Of a stretch of DNA of 39,014 nt, positions 1 through 6,291 are shown one piece after another (positions within the stretch are counted from its first letter, which is position 1; each line of letters opens with the position of its first letter). The translations under genes were made by a program, and so were the position numbers. Under the pieces are notes generated by a model that was not told where the DNA came from, ran no database searches, and worked only from the letters and a program-made list of their open reading frames with translations. The stretch lies in NCBI GenBank assembly GCA_031263155.1, contig JAISGK010000095.1, positions 1 to 39,014 on the forward strand. The letters run 5' to 3'. Source of the stretch: Clostridiales bacterium (GTDB lineage Bacteria > Bacillota > Clostridia > Lachnospirales > WQUN01).

Positions 1-132
1 GTAAAATCATCTTTTACCCGCATAAAACCCTCATTTTCGGAATATTGCGTACACAACTGCAACACGCCGAAATCCGCTAAAGATTTTATCACCGGACCAG
101 CAACGCTAAGTCCTTACAGGATAATGAGTTAG
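1..132 (+). CDS. C-terminal end of an unidentified gene, cut by the window edge
   Basis: Frame 1 is open from the first base to a TAG at 130-132, giving 43 residues that end in SPYRIMS. The stop falls exactly at the left edge of the first attC-like site, which is where a cassette gene usually ends, so this is probably the 3' end of the gene of the preceding cassette. No family is recognised and the reading could be chance, since only 132 bases are visible. Confidence 0.3.
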   Translation, partial: VKSSFTRIKPSFSEYCVHNCNTPKSAKDFITGPATLSPYRIMS

Positions 133-206
133 CACAAGGGGGCCGTGTTTCGACATACGTATTTCCTGCAAAAATCCGTATGTCGTAAACAGCCGGAACG
201 TTATGC
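132..206 (+). repeat. attC-like site 1 (short form)
   Basis: The right end has the same L' and R' boxes as the two sites downstream: CGTAAACAGCC, a short spacer, then GTTATGC at 200-206. Its core is a 9-bp perfect stem (CGACATACG at 151-159 with CGTATGTCG at 177-185) around a 17-nt loop. The left arm is weaker: GCACAAG at 132-138 stands where the other sites have GCATAAC, and the L'' arm carries extra unpaired bases, as attC sites usually do. The overall layout (R'', spacer, L'', variable stem, L', spacer, R') is that of an integron recombination site of about 75 bp. Confidence 0.6.
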
Positions 207-221
207 GACATTTGGAATGCC

Positions 222-288
222 CAAAATTTTCAGGAAAATTCTGTCAAAAAACCATTGACAAGGTAACAAAAATACTGGAAAATATAAA
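222..288 (+). promoter_or_regulatory. Cassette 1 leader with TTGACA box, shared with cassette 2
   Basis: Just inside the cassette is a block (AATTTTC-AG-GAAAATT palindrome, then TCAAAAAACCATTGACA) that recurs in cassette 2 at the same place. It ends in a perfect -35 hexamer TTGACA at 255-260. The best -10 is uncertain: GAAAAT at 17-bp spacing (278-283) or TATAAA at 283-288 with a spacer of 22 bp, which is too long. A promoter is inferred mainly from the conservation between the two cassettes. Confidence 0.45.
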
Positions 289-290
289 GA

Positions 291-314
291 AGTGCCGCCG
301 TCCTTGGCGGCACT
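291..314 (+). promoter_or_regulatory. Strong hairpin in the 5' leader of the cassette 1 gene
   Basis: AGTGCCGCC at 291-299 pairs perfectly with GGCGGCACT at 306-314 around a 6-nt loop. It lies between the TTGACA box and the start at 359. It is not followed by a T run, so it is more likely an mRNA-stabilising or attenuator-like structure than an intrinsic terminator. Its function is unknown. Confidence 0.5.
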
Positions 315-358
315 AAGAAACAATATTGTAAAGGAATATAAATTTATAGGGGTAGACA

Positions 359-1035
359 ATGACACAATATCAACAAGTTTTAGCGGCCATTAAGAGTCTC
401 GGTGGGAAAGGAACTCCAAAAGAAATTTATGCAAAAATACTAGAAACAAATAGCGCATGGCGAACAAATACGCCACTTGCTTCTGTTTCAATGTATTTAT
501 CAACAAGTGAAAATTTCAAAAATGATGACGGTGTTTGGGTATTACAAAATACCAATACACAAGATGGCAATCAAATTATTTCACGAAAAACGAGTAATAA
601 GCAAACAGAAAGAGGGCTATATTTTATTACACTAAGCCCATATATTAAAATTCCCGGAGCTGGTTTTATTTTTAAATTGGCCAATCTGGAAATGTGAAGG
701 AACGTTTAAAGGCTTACAGCGCAAGTCTTCCGGTTGATACAATTCAAGTAATAAGCTATTACCCAATTCCCGAACCGGTGAACCTTGAAGAAGCGGAAAA
801 AGAAGTAAGTGGTGAATTAAAAGGGAATGAAAATTTGGGTGAAAGTATTTTTGAACATAAAATAACTGTTCGTCCCTATTTTAGCAATCACCAGGAAGAA
901 TGGTTGCAGACACTGGATCTTAAGTTTTCTAATGAAGAAGACTTAAATAAACTTGCAAATATCGTTGATGATATTGTAAAAACAACAATAGAAACTTTAA
1001 CGCCGAAACCAACCGAGGACGGAACAAAGGAATAA
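359..1035 (+). pseudogene. HARE-HTH plus GIY-YIG (T5orf172-type) nuclease, split by one -1 frameshift
   Basis: Two abutting frames together make one recognisable protein of about 225 residues. The N-terminal 65 residues are a HARE/HB1-type winged helix (YQQVLAAIKSLGGKGTPKEI, later SVSMYLS and WVL). The frame then runs into a GIY-YIG core: GLYFITLSPYIKIPGAGF, FKL, then after the shift GQSGNVKERLKAY with the catalytic-type Arg, and a downstream Glu region (LEEAEKEV). Adding one G after position 679 restores FKLGQSGN, the usual KIG-S-N-R pattern. Read as given, frame 1 stops at 697 and frame 2 continues from GTG 694 to TAA 1035. It is either a recently inactivated cassette gene or a base-call error. 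Related proteins are typically DNA-binding endonucleases of phage or defence islands; that role is inference here. The start ATG 359 has a modest AGGGG upstream. Confidence 0.7.
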
Positions 1036-1091
1036 TTTTCTTAGAAATATCTAAGATATTATTATAATCAAATTTTTTAGGAGGTTGAAAG

Positions 1092-1202
1092 ATGCCAGTA
1101 AGAAAAGGTCATTCACGGGCGGTCAAAAGGAATGGTATCACGCAAAAACATGTATTGGTTAAAGCAACTACTGTAAAAAAACCAACAAAGAAAAAGAAGT
1201 AA
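1092..1202 (+). CDS. Very small, highly basic protein (36 aa)
   Basis: ATG 1092 is preceded by a near-perfect ribosome binding site (AGGAGG at 1079-1084, 7 nt spacing), which is the main reason to call it a gene. The product begins MPVRKGHSRAVKRNGITQ and ends in a lysine run, with no acidic residue at all. Such charge suggests nucleic-acid or ribosome binding, but no family is recognised. It follows the GIY-YIG reading frame by 56 bp and would be the second gene of the same cassette. It resembles the small basic proteins sometimes found beside phage and cassette genes; that is only an analogy. Confidence 0.6.
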   Translation: MPVRKGHSRAVKRNGITQKHVLVKATTVKKPTKKKK

Positions 1203-1250
1203 GATATACCAAACCCAATGCCAGCCAACATTGCTATTTTAACAGAGGTA

Positions 1251-1274
1251 CGCCGTGCCATCCATGGCGCGGCG
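1251..1274 (+). terminator. Near-perfect hairpin after the small basic gene
   Basis: CGCCGTGCCAT pairs with ATGGCGCGGCG (one G-T wobble), leaving a tiny loop. The next bases are CTCCGCAGTAG and only then a T5 run, so intrinsic termination is uncertain. A second short hairpin (ATCCGC-TTC-GCGGAT) follows at 1324-1338, just before the cassette-end inverted repeat. Confidence 0.35.
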
Positions 1275-1355
1275 CTCCGCAGTAGTATTTTTGTTGAAAA
1301 GTTGTAGCTAAAGCATTATGAAAATCCGCTTCGCGGATCGGGCATTCCAAACGTC

Positions 1356-1536
1356 GCATAACAGGACTGTTTACGCTTCGCCGCCTTACGGCGGCTCGGG
1401 GTTCCGGCTGGCTAGGTCATTCCGCTACGCTCCATTCCCACGCCAGCCTCCACCCACATTTTGTCGGCCCTGGTCTTTGCTACGCAAAGCCCTTATTCGG
1501 GCCGCCAAAACGTCGTAAACAGCCGAAACGTTATGC
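1356..1536 (+). repeat. attC-like site 2 (long form)
   Basis: R'' GCATAAC at 1356-1362 is complementary to R' GTTATGC at 1530-1536. Inside these, CTGTTTACG pairs with CGTAAACAG, with unpaired spacers AGGA on the left and CCGAAAC on the right. The interior folds into further hairpins: GCCGCC-TTAC-GGCGGC near 1380-1395, CTTTGC-TAC-GCAAAG at 1475-1489, and an enclosing CGGCCC/GGGCCG stem. The same architecture with compensatory changes occurs in site 3. At 181 bp it is longer than most attC sites. A 66-codon open frame through it is only a by-product of the repeat. Confidence 0.65.
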
Positions 1537-1550
1537 GCAATAATTTTTTG

Positions 1551-1605
1551 AATTTTTCTGAAAATTGTTCAAAAACCATTGACAAAGACAAAAACCTCGT
1601 ATAAA
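1551..1605 (+). promoter_or_regulatory. Cassette 2 promoter, TTGACA and TATAAA
   Basis: This is the second copy of the cassette leader block (AATTTTTCTGAAAATT then TCAAAAACCATTGACA). TTGACA is at 1579-1584 and TATAAA at 1600-1605, 15 bp apart. The -10 box ends only 8 bp before the ATG at 1614 and no Shine-Dalgarno sequence is visible, so a leaderless transcript is plausible. Confidence 0.5.
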
Positions 1606-1613
1606 GTAAACTT

Positions 1614-2093
1614 ATGGATAATATCATTTACTTTAATACAATAATTCAACCCAAGAACGGAACCGGTTCCGTGTCAATAATAATGGTCGGCATACTGTTA
1701 ATTGTAGTAATTCCGTTAATATTTTTGACATTTGGGATTATTAATGCGATGAAGAATACAACATTGGCTTTAACGGAAAAGGAAATAATAATCAAATCAC
1801 TGTTTTATGGAAGAAGAATACCAATTGAAAATATTATAATAGATGAAATAAAACAAATTAATCTAGAAAAAGATATTGAATATAATATTTCCATAAGGAC
1901 AAATGGAATATCGATGCCAAAATTCAGATCTGGTTGGATGAGATTAAAGAATGGAAAAAAGGCATTAACGTTCATAACGGATAAAAATAATGTTGTATTA
2001 ATACCAACAACAGACTATATATTATTATTTAGCATGAATAATATTGATGAATTTATAAATAAAATAAAAGAACAAAAAAACAATGACGAATAA
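1614..2093 (+). CDS. Membrane-anchored bacterial PH-domain protein
   Basis: This 159-residue protein has a transmembrane segment at about residues 19-45 (VSIIMVGILLIVVIPLIF onward). It is followed by a soluble beta-rich domain with the signature of bacterial PH domains: LALTEKEIIIKSLFYGRRIP, then ISMPKFRSGWMRLKNGKKA and a C-terminal PTTDYILLFSMNNIDEFI strand-helix. Such proteins are common, poorly characterised membrane proteins, and no catalytic residues are expected. The gene is very AT-rich and sits alone in cassette 2. No ribosome binding site is visible before ATG 1614, which lies just downstream of the cassette promoter, so leaderless translation is likely. The family assignment is fairly sure; the function is unknown. 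Confidence 0.75.
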   Translation: MDNIIYFNTIIQPKNGTGSVSIIMVGILLIVVIPLIFLTFGIINAMKNTTLALTEKEIIIKSLFYGRRIPIENIIIDEIKQINLEKDIEYNISIRTNGISMPKFRSGWMRLKNGKKALTFITDKNNVVLIPTTDYILLFSMNNIDEFINKIKEQKNNDE

Positions 2094-2117
2094 AAAATAA
2101 AAGCAAAAAATTACTGC

Positions 2118-2299
2118 GCATAACAGGTCTGTATGCGTTCCGCGCCCATTCGGGCGCTCCAGGGTTTCGTTCGGCTAGGTCATTCCGCTACGCTCCATTC
2201 CCACGCCTCACTCCACCCACATTTTGCCAGCCCTGGTCATTGCTTCGCAATGCCCTTATACGGGCTGTCAAAACGTCGTAAACAGCCGGGACATTAAAC
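2118..2299 (+). repeat. attC-like site 3, with a degenerate right end
   Basis: R'' GCATAAC is at 2118-2124 and is followed by AGGT and CTGTATGCG. The interior shares a long block with site 2 (GGCTAGGTCATTCCGCTACG and the CCACCCACATTTTG stretch), but its stems differ by compensatory changes: GCGCCC-ATTC-GGGCGC, CATTGC-TTC-GCAATG and CAGCCC/GGGCTG. The right end has CGTAAACAGCC, but R' reads ATTAAAC at 2293-2299 instead of GTTATGC. This is probably a decayed or terminal site of the array. Confidence 0.6.
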
Positions 2300-2315
2300 A
2301 AAATACGCTGTAAAA

Positions 2316-2573
2316 TTAAGCTGTCTTTTTGTCCGTTTTCCTCGGCTCTTTTTCCGGCAGATTGCTCACAGGAACGAACACGCCCTTTTGAATATCCTCG
2401 GTGCGCAGGGCGTTCTTTTTCGCATCCATCGCCGCCTTTTTCGTGGCTTTGATTTTATCCTCGTACCGCTTTTGCGCCCCGCTTGCCTTGCGCTGCAAAT
2501 AGGCCCGGTGCAGCTTGTCCTTGCGTTCCTCGCGTTTGCGGACTTCTTCTTGTTCCTCCGGCGTGAGGCTCAC
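2316..2573 (-). CDS. Small charged coiled-coil protein (85 aa), unknown
   Basis: The GTG start at 2573 gives MSLTPEEQEEVRKREERKDK and an almost continuous helix rich in Lys, Arg, Glu and Ala to about residue 60, then a short polar tail. The codon composition is natural and better than that of the overlapping plus-strand frame. A GGGGA lies only 2 nt before the GTG, so initiation is weak. It runs towards attC-like site 3, against the direction of the cassette genes. No family is recognised; it resembles small cytoplasmic coiled-coil proteins of mobile regions. There is a fair chance that it is not expressed. Confidence 0.4.
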   Translation of the reverse strand: MSLTPEEQEEVRKREERKDKLHRAYLQRKASGAQKRYEDKIKATKKAAMDAKKNALRTEDIQKGVFVPVSNLPEKEPRKTDKKTA

Positions 2574-2847
2574 TTCCCCGTTTCCGGCTGATTTACGGCT
2601 TTTCTATAAGTCTCTTAGAGCGTATAACACCGCTTACAGATAATAATTGAATTGGTGAATCAAGACAGTGAATATGCGCGTCTCTATAACGAGCAGGCAA
2701 AATGGTACAATAGATAATTCGCAGGGCCAAGGGGTTTGTCACGCAAATATTGATACTTACCATGAAACACACATGGCATCCTCATGCGCGCGTAATGGCA
2801 GCTGGGCGCAGTATCCGTTGGGTAAGCCGCCGCCCATGCTGGGCGCG
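2574..2847. other. Intergenic stretch without a recognisable gene
   Basis: A 74-codon plus-strand frame crosses part of this region and the terminator after it, but it has no ribosome binding site and resembles no family. A GTATAAC motif at 2622-2628 resembles an attC R'' box, but no partner R' box was found. Nothing else is supported. Confidence 0.5.
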
Positions 2848-2889
2848 CTAAAAAGAAGTTCCGCCGCGCTGTTAAGCCTGGCGGAACTT
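2848..2889 (-). terminator. Intrinsic terminator of the two-gene membrane operon
   Basis: AAGTTCCGCC at 2856-2865 pairs perfectly with GGCGGAACTT at 2880-2889, with a 14-nt loop. Read on the minus strand, the stem is followed by CTTTTT. It starts 16 bp after the stop of the gene at 2905. Confidence 0.85.
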
Positions 2890-2904
2890 TAGCTTATCGT
2901 AAAT

Positions 2905-3219
2905 TTATCTCCTTTTGAGCAAAGCCGCTCTTACAACGCCTTTCGGGTCTTTTGCGATTAGTACAATAACCCAAATCACAAGCCCAAGCGCAACCGCCGA
3001 AAGCCCGAGGTACAAATCGTTTATCATGTCCTCAAAAGCGGGCGTAAAAAACTCAGCGCGAAGTTCAGCGTACTCAAAAATCGCGTCAACCAGCCACATC
3101 AGAGAAGCGCCCCAGTACATAAAGCACAGGACGCTCACTTTCATATTATCATTCGGAGCACATTTATACCAAATAACAGTACAGATAACAGCGGCAAATA
3201 CTGTAGTAAGTAATGTCAT
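2905..3219 (-). CDS. Small integral membrane protein (104 aa), second gene of a membrane pair
   Basis: Three hydrophobic helices are visible: residues 1-18 (LLTTVFAAVICTVIW), about 28-46 (VSVLCFMYWGASLMWLVDAI) and about 70-90 (LGLSAVALGLVIWVIVLI), then a basic end (KRR), so the C-terminus is probably cytoplasmic. The upstream gene ends in TAA directly joined to this ATG with no spacer, and AAAGGGA lies within the end of that gene, so the two are translationally linked. A terminator follows. No named family is recognised. The pairing with the upstream protein suggests a two-subunit membrane complex. Confidence 0.75.
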   Translation of the reverse strand: MTLLTTVFAAVICTVIWYKCAPNDNMKVSVLCFMYWGASLMWLVDAIFEYAELRAEFFTPAFEDMINDLYLGLSAVALGLVIWVIVLIAKDPKGVVRAALLKRR

Positions 3220-3639
3220 TTAGATCCCTTTAACCTCCGCGCTTAATTCAGGCGTTTTCCGTTTTTCCAGCACGGCTGTTATCGCGAGCATAGCAACCCA
3301 TACGACGGTAACCAGTACCGCCATTGATACGCCCACAGTTGCCATTTCACGCAGCATTTCAGCGGCATTTTCTGCATTACCCGCCGCAGTTAGGAACGGG
3401 AACCAAGGTATTATCTCTCCGTGCCAAATATGTTCAAACGCAAGAAGAACCGAACCGCCCCATAACATATTTGTGAGCCACTTTAATTTACGCGCGAACG
3501 GAACTTTTGTTTCTGATTCAGCCGACGACTCTGAGCCCTCGGCTTTGATTGAATTTGCCGTATTCTCTTTACGGCCTCCAACTTTCCTCGCGATAGTTAC
3601 CGCAATCGCTTCTACGGTTGGAACAATAAAACACGCCAT
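3220..3639 (-). CDS. Membrane protein (139 aa), first gene of a membrane pair
   Basis: The N-terminus MACFIVPTVEAIAVTIARKV is followed by a charged, low-complexity segment (about residues 20-47). Next comes a conserved-looking block, LKWLTNMLWGGSVLLAFEHIWHGEIIPWFPFL, containing a helix and a HIWHGE motif. A final transmembrane helix (VGVSMAVLVTVVWVAMLAITAV) ends the protein. Proteins of this shape occur as conserved hypotheticals in Clostridia; I recall the pattern but no function. GGGGGG lies 9 nt before the ATG. The two His and one Glu in the central block could bind a metal or cofactor, which is speculation. Confidence 0.75.
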   Translation of the reverse strand: MACFIVPTVEAIAVTIARKVGGRKENTANSIKAEGSESSAESETKVPFARKLKWLTNMLWGGSVLLAFEHIWHGEIIPWFPFLTAAGNAENAAEMLREMATVGVSMAVLVTVVWVAMLAITAVLEKRKTPELSAEVKGI

Positions 3640-3677
3640 TGACTTATACCCCCCGAATAGTTAATTTGAATAAAAGA

Positions 3678-3683
3678 ATTATA
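3678..3683 (-). promoter_or_regulatory. Extended -10 promoter of the membrane pair
   Basis: On the minus strand the sequence reads TGTTATAAT, a perfect TATAAT with a TG extension, 38 bp before the ATG at 3639. There is no good -35 hexamer, as is usual for extended -10 promoters. Confidence 0.6.
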
Positions 3684-3831
3684 ACATCTAATTAGCAGAG
3701 TTGGAAGCCCCTTGGGTGAATAAAAATAAATTTTTTATGTATTCCACACAACTGGTTGAATTTATATAAATATATTATTGATAATACTATTTTATAGTGA
3801 TATAGTGCGAAATATGAAGTTAAGAGAACTT

Positions 3832-3878
3832 ACCGCTGCGCGCCGCCCATACCAAATGTGGAAAACGCACGTTTAGAG
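3832..3878. repeat. MITE-family remnant (right end only)
   Basis: The sequence CCGCTGC, CCCATACCAAATGTGG and the terminal AAACGCACGTTTAGAG match the right half of the complete element at 15432-15532. The left half is missing. It lies 20 bp after the stop codon of aroA. The rest of the gap between 3684 and 3897 is AT-rich with no gene. Confidence 0.7.
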
Positions 3879-3897
3879 TTATCATCTATCGTTTTCA

Positions 3898-5166
3898 CTA
3901 CAGCTTTCGCCACAATTCAAAGAAACCAGGGAATGATATATCCACGCAGTCAGCGTCGTTTATGCGCGTTCGCCCGCTGGCAATGGACGCGGCAACCGCT
4001 ATGCTCATAGCCACACGGTGATCGTTGTGGCTCATTACCGTTGCTCCGCGCAAGGGCGCGCCGCCATTAATGATCATGCCGTCGTCCGTTTCGACAATGT
4101 TTGCTCCCATTTTCGCAAGCCCCGCCGCCATGGCGCCAATGCGGTTACTCTCTTTATATTTAAGTTCTTGCGCGCCCGTTATGATCGTTTGCCCTTGCGC
4201 GGCCACGGCGGCCACAGCAAAAACAGGCGCCTCGTCGATCATTCGGGGAATTATGTCTGGGCCAAGCGATATGCCGCGCAAGCGCGATGCTCGCGCTGTA
4301 ATATCCGCAACGGGTTCGCCCCCGATCTGACAGCGGTTGTTTATGCTTATATCCGCGCCCATTTGCGCCAGCGAATCCAAAATACCCGTGCGCGTGTGGT
4401 TAACGCCAACGCGCTCAATAGTGATCTCACTATCAGGAATCAACAATCCCGCCACGATAAAAAACGCGGCGGAGGATATATCGCTGGGTATGCTGACTTT
4501 TTGCGCGATTAATTTCGAAACTGGGGCGCATGTGCTATATTGCTCCCGTTTACAGATCTTACCACCAAACATATTAAGCATAAGTTCTGTGTGATTGCGC
4601 GTGGCAACCGACTCTACGACTGTCGTAACGCCTTCGGCATACAACCCGGCCAGCAAAATGGCCGACTTAACCTGCGCGCTCGCAACAGGCAAGGTATATT
4701 CAATGCCGCGCAAGGTGGAGCCGTATATAGTGAATGGGGCTGTTGAGTTGTTGGAAAACCTTGCCCCCATTTGACGAAGCGGGGCAAACACTCGCTCCAT
4801 CGGGCGCTTTTGTATGGAGGCATCGCCCGTTATTGCACAGTCAAAATTCTGCCCGGCAAGAATTCCGGTCATCAAGCGCATCGTAGTGCCGCTGTTGCCC
4901 ACGTCCAAAAACCCCGCCGGCTTTTGCAATCCGCGAAGCCCGTTGCCAAACACACGAACGCGATCACCGGCCCGCTCTATTGTTACGCCCAATTTCTGAA
5001 AGCACGATATGGTGCTTAAGCAGTCTTGGCTGGGCAAAAAACCATCTATCTCCGTAACGCCGTCGGCGATGGCCCCAAGCATTATTGCGCGATGCGAAAT
5101 GGATTTGTCGCCCGCGACGCTAACTACCGCGTGAACGTTTGATTTGCCGCTTAATGTGATCGTCAT
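3898..5166 (-). CDS. aroA: 3-phosphoshikimate 1-carboxyvinyltransferase (EPSP synthase)
   Basis: It transfers enolpyruvyl from PEP to shikimate-3-phosphate, the sixth step of the shikimate pathway, in the cytoplasm. The 422 residues are full length for the family. Signatures in order: GDKSISHR at 19-26 (phosphate-binding Lys21), GNSGTTMR at 90-97, RPMERV, AQVKSAILLAGL, then DEAPVFAVAA with the conserved Asp-Glu, KYKESNR, and DHRVAMS near the end. All binding residues expected for an active enzyme are present. The ATG overlaps the stop of the upstream aminotransferase by ATGA, so the two are translationally coupled. That pairing suggests an aromatic amino-acid role for both. A MITE-like remnant lies just past the stop. 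Confidence 0.97.
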   Translation of the reverse strand: MTITLSGKSNVHAVVSVAGDKSISHRAIMLGAIADGVTEIDGFLPSQDCLSTISCFQKLGVTIERAGDRVRVFGNGLRGLQKPAGFLDVGNSGTTMRLMTGILAGQNFDCAITGDASIQKRPMERVFAPLRQMGARFSNNSTAPFTIYGSTLRGIEYTLPVASAQVKSAILLAGLYAEGVTTVVESVATRNHTELMLNMFGGKICKREQYSTCAPVSKLIAQKVSIPSDISSAAFFIVAGLLIPDSEITIERVGVNHTRTGILDSLAQMGADISINNRCQIGGEPVADITARASRLRGISLGPDIIPRMIDEAPVFAVAAVAAQGQTIITGAQELKYKESNRIGAMAAGLAKMGANIVETDDGMIINGGAPLRGATVMSHNDHRVAMSIAVAASIASGRTRINDADCVDISFPGFFELWRKL

Positions 5167-6269
5167 GCCCGCAAGAAAAGGACAGCGCCCAGCGCCTTAA
5201 TAAAACCTTCCATTTGTTCCATAGTACCCATAGTTACGCGTATCCATTCATCCATGCCAAAGGGCGCGCCGGGGCGTATGATGTACCCGCGTTTCATTAG
5301 GCCAACAAATACCTCGCGGCTATCGCGCCCCACATTGGTCATTACAAAATTGGCTTGGCTGGGTATGTACTCCAGGCCCATTTCCCCTATCTTGCCACAG
5401 TAATAATCCATACTCTCACGGTTAATACGAGCTGTTTTTTCGGCAAAGCCTGGATCGTCAAGTGACGCCAGCGCGGCGGCCTGTCCCTGTATGGTCACGT
5501 TAAACGGCGGGCGCACCTTTTCAAACAGCGTGACAATCTCTTTGTTCGCCACGCCATATCCCACACGCAGCGAGGCAAGCCCATATATTTTGGAGAATGT
5601 TTTTATAAGCATAATATTGTTGAACTTTTTCATCAACTCTTTCACATAAGCGTATGACGGGTAGCATGGGTCAATCACATATTCCTCATACGCGGAGTCG
5701 ATTACTACAAAAATTCGCGGCGGAATGTCCGACAAAAATTTGTACAGCGCGTCTTTGCCAAATATTGTGCCTGTAGGGTTGTTGGGGTTGGCGACAAAGA
5801 TTACCTTCGTGCGTGGTGTGACTGCGGACGCTATGGCGCCCAGGTCAAAGCCATGATCTTTCATGGGGGCATATATCATTTTACCACCCATTGATTCAAC
5901 GCTGGCTGCATACTGAGAAAACGTAAACCGCGCGGTTATGGCCTCGTCCCCTTCGTTGACAAACACCTTGCCACACATCGCGAGCACTTCGTCCGCGCCG
6001 CAACCGAAAATAATCTCGTCTGTAGAGATACCGAGTTTGCCCGCCAGTTTTTCCCGCAAAGCGACGCAATTGCCGTCGGGGTAGTAGTTTGCCTCGTCCA
6101 TGGCCCTAATTACCGCCGCTTTGGCCACTGGTGAACAGCCAAGCGGGTTTTCGTTGCTGGCAAGTTTAACGACGTTTGTGAGTCCATATTCACGTTTAAC
6201 GTCTTCTATCGGCTTGCCGGGGATGTATGGAGCAAGGGGTTCGATAGATTTTCTATAAGGTATCATCAT
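5163..6269 (-). CDS. hisC: Histidinol-phosphate/aromatic aminotransferase (HisC family)
   Basis: This PLP-dependent class I/II transaminase interconverts histidinol phosphate and imidazole-acetol phosphate; many family members also use tyrosine and phenylalanine precursors. Seen: VKLASNENPLG near the N-terminus, YYPDGNC, a glycine-rich GCGADEVL, NPNNPTG, DSAYEEYV, the PLP-lysine site KTFSKIYGLASLRVGYG and a C-terminal IRVTMG. The frame is open from an ATG at 6284, but GGAGG at 6276-6280 fits the ATG at 6269 (or 6266) much better, giving MMIPYRKSIEPLAPYIPGK. It shares a 4-bp overlap with aroA. Without other his genes nearby, a role in the last step of tyrosine or phenylalanine synthesis is as likely as one in histidine synthesis. 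Confidence 0.92.
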   Translation of the reverse strand: MMIPYRKSIEPLAPYIPGKPIEDVKREYGLTNVVKLASNENPLGCSPVAKAAVIRAMDEANYYPDGNCVALREKLAGKLGISTDEIIFGCGADEVLAMCGKVFVNEGDEAITARFTFSQYAASVESMGGKMIYAPMKDHGFDLGAIASAVTPRTKVIFVANPNNPTGTIFGKDALYKFLSDIPPRIFVVIDSAYEEYVIDPCYPSYAYVKELMKKFNNIMLIKTFSKIYGLASLRVGYGVANKEIVTLFEKVRPPFNVTIQGQAAALASLDDPGFAEKTARINRESMDYYCGKIGEMGLEYIPSQANFVMTNVGRDSREVFVGLMKRGYIIRPGAPFGMDEWIRVTMGTMEQMEGFIKALGAVLFLRA

Positions 6270-6291
6270 GGCGTCCTCCATCATTGATAAT

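Larger units (their letters stand above)
201..1530 (+). mobile_element. Gene cassette 1 (integron-like)
   Basis: This is the segment between the predicted crossover points (G/TT of each R' box) of attC-like sites 1 and 2. It contains the GIY-YIG gene, a 36-codon gene and attC-like site 2 at its 3' end. Its two ends are complementary: 200-222 pairs with 1340-1362 (22 of 23 positions), which would lengthen the attC stem only when the cassette is circular. The genes are AT-rich and unlike the rest of the window, consistent with acquisition. No IntI integrase lies inside the window. Confidence 0.6.
1531..2293 (+). mobile_element. Gene cassette 2 (integron-like)
   Basis: This is the segment between the crossover points of attC-like sites 2 and 3. 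It carries one gene (1614-2093) and ends in site 3. Its ends are complementary: 1530-1550 pairs with 2104-2124 at 20 of 21 positions, and beyond the shared R boxes this sequence differs from the end repeat of cassette 1. The repeat therefore belongs to the individual cassette, as expected if the circular form is the folded substrate. Confidence 0.6.

Noticed and set aside
1318-1518. 66-codon open frame through attC-like site 2
   Set aside because: It is made entirely of structured repeat sequence, has no ribosome binding site and no protein-like composition.
2622-2628. GTATAAC as the R'' box of a fourth attC site
   Set aside because: No complementary R' box or L' arm follows within 250 bp.
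2668-2892. 74-codon plus-strand frame
   Set aside because: It runs through the terminator of the opposite operon and lacks a ribosome binding site.
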